A stretch of 64,000 nucleotides of DNA from positions 1 through 64,000 of the forward strand of contig QQUA01000024.1 of the NCBI GenBank assembly GCA_008501825.1, given 5' to 3'. The translations under genes and the position numbers were made by a program. The notes below the pieces were generated by a model. The model did not search any database. It was not told where the DNA came from and worked only from the letters and a program-made list of their open reading frames with translations. How positions within the stretch are numbered: position 1 is the first letter of the stretch; every line of letters starts with the position of its first letter. The DNA is from Planctomycetota bacterium. Its GTDB lineage: Bacteria; Planctomycetota; UBA1135. This document shows positions 25,888-32,918 of the stretch, piece by piece.

Positions 25888-28191
25888 ATGGATTCCCTGC
25901 TTTTGGCCGTGCTCCTTTGCGCCGGGCAAAGTCCCGAGCCCGCCGGGACACCCGAGGCCATCTCTGAACCGTTGCCGGCGGCTTCGGCCTTCGTCGGTTG
26001 GAAAGGCCAAGTATTGGATCCAGAGGGGGCTCCGGTGGCCGGAGCCCACATCATTGCCGGAGCCGGCCTCCAGCGTCAGGTCTCCACCACGAGCGATGCC
26101 ACCGGCCGTTTCGAGTTGGCCTGGCCGGAAGCCTGGGGCTGGCGCCACGACGACATTTTGCTGGCCCACCTCGATCACCAAATCGAGTGGGCGCCGGGCA
26201 GATCGGAGGATGAACCCCGAGCAGGAGGCCGCAGGGTCCAACTGCAAATGCAGAAGGCCCTTGCCTTCCCGGTCCGCACCCTGTCCTCCTCTGGAGCCCC
26301 CTTGCCTGGAGTGGAATTGGTGTTGGAACATCCAGGCCGGGGGATTTTGGATCGCCGGACGGTGGACGCCGACGGCCGGGCCATCCTTCGGGCACCCGGT
26401 CGAGGAATCTATGAACTACGCCCCAGCGGCCATGGCCGAGCCCGGCCGGAAGGAGGCCTGACTCGCTGGCTGTCTTCGGACCAGCCCCTGGAAGAACAGA
26501 TCCTGACCTGTCAGCCCTGGCCCCAGGCTCGCCCCTGGCCGGTGGTCGAAGCCGGCAACTCCAAACCCTTGGAGGCTTCCCTGGTGAAGTGGACTCCCCT
26601 CGGCCCTCCGGGGCCCGCCCGATTCCTGGTGGAAGCCGAAGGTTATTTACCGAGAGCCGTCCTGCTCAAAGTTGCCCCCGAGAAGATGCCGGCCTTGGCC
26701 CTGGCCCCGGTTCCGGGGGTAGCGGTGGAAGGGCTACCCACGACAGCCGGCTCCGAAAAACTCCGCCTGCACTGGTCCTATCCCCTTCGCTGGGAATATT
26801 TTCCCATCGATCGGGGACGCCAGTTGCCGCTGCCCCCGGCGATTGCCGAGGGCCACAACGAGGTCGGTCCCCAAGGCCAAGCTCAATTGCCGTTGAATCC
26901 GCGGGCTTTGCCGAAAAGCTTGAAGTTGGAACTCCGGGATCAGGCCGGCCGTTTGCTGCACCGCTGGCCGCGGTTAAATCCAGCTCGCCTAGGCCGTCCG
27001 CCCTGGAAACTGACGCCGGCTCCCCTTCCCCAAGGTCGCTGGCAGGTGCAGTTGGTCGACGCCGAGGGCAACCCGGTGTCGGGAGCCTGGATCGAAGGTC
27101 GTGCCTTGCCGGCTTTGGATTCCGATCCGCTGATTCGCGCTGCCGCGGTCCGGCGCATTGACCGGGAAGCGATCGCCGATCGGGTGGCGGCCCGAGCCCG
27201 AACCGGGGCCGACGGCCGTTGCGAGCTTCCCCTGCTGGCCCCGACCCGTTGGAGTTGGCGAGTTCATCGTCAAATGCAGGCAGAGGGAAGCGACGTCTCC
27301 TGGCAGGAATTTGAAGGCCGGCCGGGCCTCAGCCTGCAGCCGGGCGAAGCCCAGGCCCTGCGAATTGAAATTCCACAGGTCCGAGGTCCGGAGGGCCGGA
27401 TCCGAGGCCGGGTGCTTCGCGCCGACGGTCATCCGGCTCGGGGAGACCTGGTCACCGCCGTTCTCGCCCAACCGCTGGCCGGGCAACAAAGCCGGCAGGC
27501 CAGTACCTGGCTGAACGATCAGGGAGAGTTCCTGTTTTCCGATTTGGCCCCCGGCCCCTATCGCCTGCAAGTCCGCTCTCCCGCCGCCGGCGAAGGTCTC
27601 GAGTGTGAAACCGGCGGCGAGGCCGTGGAAATCCGCTTGCAAAGCACCCGGGTGGTTCGGATCGAAGTGGTGGAAGCGGAGACCGGCCAACCGCTGCCGA
27701 ATTGCACCCTGATCCTTCGAGACCCCCAAAGCCACGCCTTCCCCGGCTTGGGACCGGATGGACGAGTCGACGTCGAAGTCCCGCTGCGCCAACCCTCCGC
27801 CCTCTATGCCTTGCAGGAAGGAAGGGCTCCGACGGTGTTTCCCTTGCCCGAAATCGAAACCCATCCGCCGGGAACTCCGGTGGACGCCCGTTTGCAGGTG
27901 GCGGAGGGCAGGGTCGTACGGGTGAAGTTCATCCACCGAAACGGCCAACCGGCCTACTCGGTCTACCGGGTGCGGTGGCTCGATCCTCCCGATGCGACTT
28001 GGTTCGGCGAAGACAGCTACTTTGTCCGGGAGGACTTTTCCTGGGGTTTGTGCACCTGGCCCCAGGCCCCTCGAAGCGCGTTCAAGCTCCAGGCCTACGA
28101 CGACAGCGGGGAGGCTCTGGGACCCCCGGTGGAGATTCCTGCCGGAGAAAAAAACTTCGGCCTCCGCCAAGTGGTTCCCCCAAGGCGCTGA
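25888..28191 (+). CDS. Secreted protein with multiple carboxypeptidase-regulatory-like domains
   Basis: A 767-residue protein with a short signal peptide (MDSLLLAVLLCAGQ). Repeated beta-sandwich modules of the CarboxypepD_reg type follow: WKGQVLDPEGAPVAGAHI near residue 33, FPVRTLSSSGAPLPGVELVL near 125, WQVQLVDAEGNPVSGAWI near 385, IRGRVLRADGHPARGDLV near 505 and VVRIEVVEAETGQPLPNCTL near 590. No catalytic zinc motif is visible, so a structural or binding role is likely. It is probably exported. A similar module occurs in the membrane protein at 60420-61577. No Shine-Dalgarno was seen. Confidence 0.78.
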   Translation: MDSLLLAVLLCAGQSPEPAGTPEAISEPLPAASAFVGWKGQVLDPEGAPVAGAHIIAGAGLQRQVSTTSDATGRFELAWPEAWGWRHDDILLAHLDHQIEWAPGRSEDEPRAGGRRVQLQMQKALAFPVRTLSSSGAPLPGVELVLEHPGRGILDRRTVDADGRAILRAPGRGIYELRPSGHGRARPEGGLTRWLSSDQPLEEQILTCQPWPQARPWPVVEAGNSKPLEASLVKWTPLGPPGPARFLVEAEGYLPRAVLLKVAPEKMPALALAPVPGVAVEGLPTTAGSEKLRLHWSYPLRWEYFPIDRGRQLPLPPAIAEGHNEVGPQGQAQLPLNPRALPKSLKLELRDQAGRLLHRWPRLNPARLGRPPWKLTPAPLPQGRWQVQLVDAEGNPVSGAWIEGRALPALDSDPLIRAAAVRRIDREAIADRVAARARTGADGRCELPLLAPTRWSWRVHRQMQAEGSDVSWQEFEGRPGLSLQPGEAQALRIEIPQVRGPEGRIRGRVLRADGHPARGDLVTAVLAQPLAGQQSRQASTWLNDQGEFLFSDLAPGPYRLQVRSPAAGEGLECETGGEAVEIRLQSTRVVRIEVVEAETGQPLPNCTLILRDPQSHAFPGLGPDGRVDVEVPLRQPSALYALQEGRAPTVFPLPEIETHPPGTPVDARLQVAEGRVVRVKFIHRNGQPAYSVYRVRWLDPPDATWFGEDSYFVREDFSWGLCTWPQAPRSAFKLQAYDDSGEALGPPVEIPAGEKNFGLRQVVPPRR

Positions 28192-28319
28192 GAAAACTCG
28201 TCACATTCCATATAGCAACACGACGGCCTATAACAATATGAAGGGCGATTGGTCGGTCCCCAGGCTGCCGCCCGCCGACACAGGCACCAAAGCCTGTCCT
28301 CCTCCCAAAGCAAGAAACC

Positions 28320-29045
28320 ATGAAAGTCCTCCTGCTGTCCCTTTTGCCTGCCCTCCTTTCCTTGAGCCCGGCGGTCGATCCCGGCGCCAATGAATTCGGA
28401 GCTCAAACCGCTTGCCCGATCAGCGGCAAGGCCATCGACAAGGCGGTCTCGGTCGATTACGAAGGCCACCGGGTTTATTTCTGCTGCAAGGGCTGCCCGA
28501 AGAAGTTCAAAGAATTCCCCGACGCCTACTTGGTCAAGATGATGAAGGCTAAGGAAGCTCCGGAGAACATCCAAAGCACTTGCGTGGTTTCCGACCAACC
28601 CTTGGAAGCCAAAGAGCACTACGTCGAAGTGCTCAACAAGAAGATCTACACCTGCTGCACCAAATGCCAGGCCAAGGTGGCCAAGGATCCAGCAAGCTAC
28701 TTGGACAAATTGGAAGGTCGCCAAGCTCAAAGCAAATGCCCGGTCAGCGGCAGCAAGGTGGACAAAAACGTGTTCGTGGAATACCAAGGCCAGAAGGTTT
28801 ACTTCTGTTGCTCAGGTTGCGAGGGCAAGTTCAAGGCGGAAGCCGATAAGGTCTTCACCAAATGGCAGCACGCCAAGGTGGTCACCGAAGCCGCCGCCAG
28901 TCAAACGCATTGCCCCTTGATGAAGGATGAAAAGGTCGACAAGAACACCTTCGTGACTTACAAGGGCCGTCGAATTTACTTTTGCTGCGCCGGTTGCATT
29001 ACTGGTTTCGCCAAGAAGCCGGGCAAAGTTCTGACCACGTTGTAG
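28320..29045 (+). CDS. Secreted quadruple YHS/TRASH-like protein, paralogue of 17078-17872
   Basis: A 241-residue protein with a signal peptide (MKVLLLSLLPALLSLSPA). Four repeats follow: CPISGKAIDK to FCCKGCPKKF, CVVSDQPLEA to TCCTKCQAKV, CPVSGSKVDK to FCCSGCEGKF, and CPLMKDEKVD to FCCAGCITGF. The repeats keep the Cys, CC-x-x-C and V-x-Y-x-G-x-x-V/I-Y pattern of YHS-type soft-metal-binding domains. The protein shares architecture and repeat phrasing (ENIQSTC, YLDKLEGR) with the gene closing the efflux operon, so the two are duplicates. It has its own transcription unit, 128 bp after the upstream gene and closed by an intrinsic terminator. Probable periplasmic copper buffer (inference). Confidence 0.85.
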   Translation: MKVLLLSLLPALLSLSPAVDPGANEFGAQTACPISGKAIDKAVSVDYEGHRVYFCCKGCPKKFKEFPDAYLVKMMKAKEAPENIQSTCVVSDQPLEAKEHYVEVLNKKIYTCCTKCQAKVAKDPASYLDKLEGRQAQSKCPVSGSKVDKNVFVEYQGQKVYFCCSGCEGKFKAEADKVFTKWQHAKVVTEAAASQTHCPLMKDEKVDKNTFVTYKGRRIYFCCAGCITGFAKKPGKVLTTL

Positions 29046-29082
29046 TTCGCCCTTTCGGCGAATCGATAGGACTTCACCGAAG

Positions 29083-29110
29083 CCGCCGGGCCTGTTCCCG
29101 GCGGTTTCTT
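29083..29110 (+). terminator. Intrinsic terminator after YHS-like gene
   Basis: The stem CCGCCGGG (29083-29090) pairs perfectly with CCCGGCGG (29097-29104) around the loop CCTGTT and is followed by TTTCTTTTT. A smaller hairpin (TTCGCC/GGCGAA) lies just after the stop codon. It ends transcription of the YHS-like gene before the convergent oxidoreductase gene. Confidence 0.85.
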
Positions 29111-29111
29111 T

Positions 29112-30122
29112 TTATCCTTCCCACAGGGTGTCTTGAAGGGCGTTCATGATCCGATAAGCCAAGGCCACCGCTCGAGCACCGTCTTCTCCGCTTACCGGAG
29201 CCGGACCGCCATTTCGGACCGCTTCGGCAAAAGCCTGAAGCTCCGCTCGTAAGGGTTCGTCTTCTTCCAAGACCAACTCTTCGGTGTGGAGCAAACCGCG
29301 GAAAGCCGACACCGGATCGGCGGAACGGCTGGCCTGAGCCACGGCGTCGGCATCGAAGCCGGGCGCCTTCTTCACCAACAAGGCGTAACGATCCTGACTA
29401 TCGACGGACACGTAGCAATCGGGTCCGAAAACGCGGAATCTTCGCATCGGTTTCAAGCTCAACCGACTGGCGGTCAAATTGGCCACGACCTGATTGGGAA
29501 AGCGGAGTCGGACGGAAACAATGTCTTCGCTTGGACTCAGCACCCGCCCTCCAACCGGGTCGACCTGGATTTGATCGACGGAAAGGCCATCCTCGCCGAT
29601 CCAGGCCAATAACAAATCGAGGTCGTGGATCATCAAATCCAGCACTACGCCCACGTCGGTACTGCGAAAGGGATAAGGCGCCAAGCGATGAGCTTCGACG
29701 AAACGGGGCCGAATCCCGAGCTCCATGGCCCGGCGCACCGCCGGATTGAAACGCTCGACGTGCCCGACTCCCAGCAGCGCCCTGCCTTGGCGGGCATGCT
29801 GCAAGATCTTTTGGCAACTTTCCAGATCCGGAGCCAAGGGCTTTTCAATCAGGCAAGCCACTCCGGCGTGCAAGAAATCGGCGGCGCATTCTAGATGGCG
29901 AGTGGTCGGCGTAGCCACGACCACGAAGTCCAAAGTATCCATAGGCAAATCACGCCGATGGGCCAACCACTGGGTTTGGTTGGTTTCAGCGATCTGCCGG
30001 CCCCGCTTTTCATCGGGATCCACCACCGCCAACAATTTCACTTCATCCAAAGAAGCCAAAATTCTGGCGTGATGGCGGCCTAAATGACCCACGCCGATGA
30101 CGGCGGCGGCAAGCGGTTTCAA
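29112..30122 (-). CDS. Gfo/Idh/MocA-family oxidoreductase in lipid A operon
   Basis: A 336-residue protein. The N-terminal Rossmann fold (VIGVGHLGRHHARILAS, about 9-25; AVVDPDEKRG) binds NAD(P). CLIEKPLAPD (about 91-100) carries the family EKP motif with the probable catalytic Lys. The C-terminal alpha/beta domain includes GVGHVERFNPAVRRAM and MIHDLDLLL. It follows lpxA by 3 bp and is the last gene of the dnaB-bamA-skp-lpxC/fabZ-lpxA operon. In Leptospira and Acidithiobacillus, the Gfo/Idh protein GnnA beside lpxA oxidises UDP-GlcNAc at C3 for amide-linked lipid A. By position this is a GnnA candidate, but the partner aminotransferase GnnB is not adjacent. Confidence 0.88.
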   Translation of the reverse strand: MKPLAAAVIGVGHLGRHHARILASLDEVKLLAVVDPDEKRGRQIAETNQTQWLAHRRDLPMDTLDFVVVATPTTRHLECAADFLHAGVACLIEKPLAPDLESCQKILQHARQGRALLGVGHVERFNPAVRRAMELGIRPRFVEAHRLAPYPFRSTDVGVVLDLMIHDLDLLLAWIGEDGLSVDQIQVDPVGGRVLSPSEDIVSVRLRFPNQVVANLTASRLSLKPMRRFRVFGPDCYVSVDSQDRYALLVKKAPGFDADAVAQASRSADPVSAFRGLLHTEELVLEEDEPLRAELQAFAEAVRNGGPAPVSGEDGARAVALAYRIMNALQDTLWEG

Positions 30123-30125
30123 GAC

Positions 30126-30956
30126 TCAGGCTCCCGCTTCCAACTCTTCTTCCAAGGGACGGCGCAAGGACTCACGATAGCGGCCTTGGAAACCCCGTTC
30201 CATATCGTGCAGGAAGGCCAACAAGCGCCGGACTTCCGGAACCAAATCGGCTTGTTGCTCCACTTGATCCAAAGCCACTCGAGTCGGTACCGATTCGCTG
30301 AACAACTGGCGATAGGCATCGCGCAACTGTTCCATCACTTGTTGGGATTTCCCCCGCCGCTTCAAGCCGATGGAATTGACGCCGCGAACCCGGCCGGGAC
30401 TTCCTTCCACCACCATGAACGGCGGAACGTCCTTCACGATGCGAGTCATGCCGCCGACCATGGCCAAGGTACCGATGGTCACAAAGTGGTTGATGGCGGT
30501 ACCGCCGGAAACGATGGCTTGGCTTTCGATCCGGACGTGGCCGGCCAACAAAACGTTGTTGCCCAGGATGACCTCGTCTTCCAGCACACAATCGTGGGCG
30601 ACGTGAGCGCAGGCCATGATCAAATTCTTGTCGCCGACACTGGTAATCCAGGAACCGGCCGCCGTCCCGATGTTGATGGTGACGAACTCCCGAATCACGT
30701 TTTCGTCCCCGATCACCAAAGCCGATTCTTCCCCGGCGTATTTCAAATCTTGGGGCTTGCCGCCGATGGCAGCTTGCCCAATGAAGTGGTTGCCGGTTCC
30801 GATCGTGGTTCGACCTTGGATGGTGACGTGAGGTCCCAAGGTAGTCCCAGCCCCGATTTGAACCCGGCTGCCGACGTAGCAGAAAGGGCCGACCACCACG
30901 CTACTGTCCAGTTCGGCTCCAGGAGCCACATAGGCGGAAGGATGGATGTTGGTCAT
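30126..30956 (-). CDS. lpxA: UDP-N-acetylglucosamine acyltransferase
   Basis: A 276-residue protein that is a left-handed parallel beta-helix of hexapeptide repeats (IHPSAYVAPGAELDSSV to about 185) with a C-terminal helical bundle starting NSIGLKRRGKS. The catalytic histidine region ACAHVAHDC is present (H121, equivalent to E. coli H125). QDLKYAGEES matches the substrate loop. Gly169 matches E. coli Gly173, the ruler position that favours long hydroxyacyl chains. The enzyme transfers R-3-hydroxyacyl from ACP to UDP-GlcNAc, the first step of lipid A synthesis in the cytoplasm. It follows lpxC-fabZ by 72 bp. Confidence 0.96.
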   Translation of the reverse strand: MTNIHPSAYVAPGAELDSSVVVGPFCYVGSRVQIGAGTTLGPHVTIQGRTTIGTGNHFIGQAAIGGKPQDLKYAGEESALVIGDENVIREFVTINIGTAAGSWITSVGDKNLIMACAHVAHDCVLEDEVILGNNVLLAGHVRIESQAIVSGGTAINHFVTIGTLAMVGGMTRIVKDVPPFMVVEGSPGRVRGVNSIGLKRRGKSQQVMEQLRDAYRQLFSESVPTRVALDQVEQQADLVPEVRRLLAFLHDMERGFQGRYRESLRRPLEEELEAGA

Positions 30957-31028
30957 GCTGGCGGTTTACCCCTCGCGGCCGCGAAGGCTCTTGCTTCTCG
31001 ATTTCACCCGATTTCGCTGAAGGCTAGC

Positions 31029-32321
31029 TTAAGCATCGATCATGGCAAAGGAGAGCAAGGCCTCGGCCACCACGCGCCGACCGACCTTGGTTCGCCCTTG
31101 GACCTGACCTCGGGAGCGGTTCAAGCGAAGGGTCTCTACCTCTATTCGAAGTTGATCCCCAGGTACCACTGTGCCGCGAAAACGGACTTTGTCCATGGAG
31201 GCCAGAACCACAAGTTTACCCGTATGCTCCAGCTTTCGCTGCAAAAGCACCCCGGACAGTTGTGCCATCGCCTCGAGCTGCAGAACTCCCGGCAAGACAG
31301 GCTTTTGCGGCCAATGGCCCTGAAAAAAAGCCTCGTTGATGGTGACGTTTTTGACTCCGACGGCGCGGCGGAAACCCTCCACCGCCACCACCCGATCCAC
31401 CATCAGGAAGGGGTAGCGGTGGGGCAGGATTTTCATCACGTCCCCGACTTCCAGGCCGGATCGGTCGACCAGACCCTCTCCCAGCTCCCGGGCCTCGAGT
31501 TGAGCTCTTAAGCTCTTGACCAGGGCTTGGTTCAGGCTGTGGCCGGAGCGCATGGCGACGATGTCGGCGTGCAAATCGGCTCCCAACAGGGCCAAGTCCC
31601 CGACCAAGTCGAGAATTTTGTGACGGGTCGGCTCCCGCTCCAAGCGCATTTCGCCGGGCTCGTCGCCGCCCAAGATCAGGGTATTTTCCCGATTGGCGCC
31701 TTTGCCGTAACCGGCGGCCAGAAGTTGTTCCGCCTCGGAAGCGAGCACGAAGGTCCGGGCCGGAGCCAATTCCTTTTCGAACACTCCGTCCTGCAAGCGG
31801 AGGTGCACCGGGCTGGGATCGATTTCGACCGGGAATTCCGGCACATAGCGAATCCGCATGCCTTCTCCCGAAGGCGGCAGCGCCAACAACTCCGCTTCGC
31901 CTTCCCGGAGGTGAATCGGCTCCTCGACTTCCAGTTCGGGGCGGAGTTCCTTTTGATCGACGATCCCGGCGTCCTTCAGCAAAGCCACGAAAGGCAGGGC
32001 GGAACCGTCCAGGCCGGGAATTTCCGGACCGTCCAATTGCACGGTCAAATTGTCAACGCCCAGACCGTGGCAGGCTGCCAGCAGGTGTTCCACCACGCCG
32101 ACTTCCGCCGGCCCTACCCGCAAGGCGGTACGCCGAGAAGAGGTGGACAAATAGTCGGGACGAGCCGGAATGTCCGGCGGGTCGTCCAAGTCGGTTCTTT
32201 GAAAAATCACTCCGGACCCGGCGGCGGCTGGCTCGATCCGCAATTTCACCGTTTCCCCGGAATGGAGGCCGACGCCTTCCACTTCCCGGGGAGACTTGAT
32301 GGTGCGCTGCTTGCGAGCCAT
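31029..32321 (-). CDS. lpxC-fabZ: Bifunctional LpxC deacetylase / FabZ dehydratase fusion
   Basis: A 430-residue protein. Residues 1 to about 275 are LpxC: EGVGLHSG near 15-22, VVEHLLAA with E78 and zinc ligand H79, zinc ligands H234 and D238 in RHKILDLVGD, and SGHSLN with H261. Residues about 285-430 are FabZ: ILPHRYPFLMVDRV with catalytic H301, FFQGHWPQKPVLPGV, and QLEAMAQ with E350. All catalytic residues are intact. LpxC performs the committed deacetylation of lipid A synthesis and FabZ dehydrates 3-hydroxyacyl-ACP. Both consume the same hydroxyacyl-ACP pool, directly or indirectly. Such fusions are known in Bacteroidota and some other phyla. Starts 9 bp after skp. Confidence 0.96.
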   Translation of the reverse strand: MARKQRTIKSPREVEGVGLHSGETVKLRIEPAAAGSGVIFQRTDLDDPPDIPARPDYLSTSSRRTALRVGPAEVGVVEHLLAACHGLGVDNLTVQLDGPEIPGLDGSALPFVALLKDAGIVDQKELRPELEVEEPIHLREGEAELLALPPSGEGMRIRYVPEFPVEIDPSPVHLRLQDGVFEKELAPARTFVLASEAEQLLAAGYGKGANRENTLILGGDEPGEMRLEREPTRHKILDLVGDLALLGADLHADIVAMRSGHSLNQALVKSLRAQLEARELGEGLVDRSGLEVGDVMKILPHRYPFLMVDRVVAVEGFRRAVGVKNVTINEAFFQGHWPQKPVLPGVLQLEAMAQLSGVLLQRKLEHTGKLVVLASMDKVRFRGTVVPGDQLRIEVETLRLNRSRGQVQGRTKVGRRVVAEALLSFAMIDA

Positions 32322-32330
32322 GAACCGGGT

Positions 32331-32918
32331 TTAAGGCTTCTGGAGCAAGGGAATGACCTGCTCGGTCACATCATAGGCCGGATTGGCCCACAACACCGGC
32401 CGCATTTGCAGAGATTGCACCGCGCTTTGTAAATCCTTCGGCAATTCCTCCATGGGACCGGGCCGAACCAAGATGGCGGAGAAGCCTTGACTTTGGGCGT
32501 ACTGAGCCGCCGCTTCCTGGATCAAACTGTAGGAACGGAGGAACAATTCCAAGCGCTTTTTCTCCAACAGGCTGCGCCAAAATTGATCGTCCCGTTCCAA
32601 ATCTTTGATCGCGGCTTCGGCCTCATAGCGCTTCATCAAGTACTCGTCGCTGTTCGGATCCATGATCGCCAATTCCCCTTGCATGGAATCGATCTTGGCT
32701 TCCCGAACTTTGACTTCCTCGGCTTTCTTGCCGAATTCGTTTCGCAAAGCCTCCATTTCCGCTTGCACCGCCGGGAAGTTATCCAAGCAGCGCTGCATGT
32801 CGACGAAGCGAATGCCGCCTTCCGCAACCAAAGGAGCCGGACGGAAATCGGCCAACAAAGCACCGGCCACCACCAAGATGGCCACGGCCACGGTAAAAGG
32901 ACGCAGAGTCTTGCTCAT
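32331..32918 (-). CDS. skp: OmpH/Skp-family periplasmic chaperone
   Basis: A 195-residue protein with a signal anchor (TVAVAILVVAGALLA), the OmpH-type entry IRFVDMQRCLDNFPAVQAEM and a long charged helical region (about 50-145, EALRNEFGKKAEEVKVREAK) that should form the coiled-coil tentacles. It carries unfolded outer-membrane proteins to BamA. Its ATG overlaps the bamA stop by one base (TAATG), so translation is coupled. The family varies in length, and this protein is slightly longer than E. coli Skp. Confidence 0.88.
   Translation of the reverse strand: MSKTLRPFTVAVAILVVAGALLADFRPAPLVAEGGIRFVDMQRCLDNFPAVQAEMEALRNEFGKKAEEVKVREAKIDSMQGELAIMDPNSDEYLMKRYEAEAAIKDLERDDQFWRSLLEKKRLELFLRSYSLIQEAAAQYAQSQGFSAILVRPGPMEELPKDLQSAVQSLQMRPVLWANPAYDVTEQVIPLLQKP

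Noticed and set aside
30084..31511. 475-codon open frame on the + strand opposite lpxA and lpxC-fabZ
   Set aside because: It is exactly antisense to genes with full catalytic motifs; its translation is His/Gln-rich without domains, as expected from high-GC codon bias.
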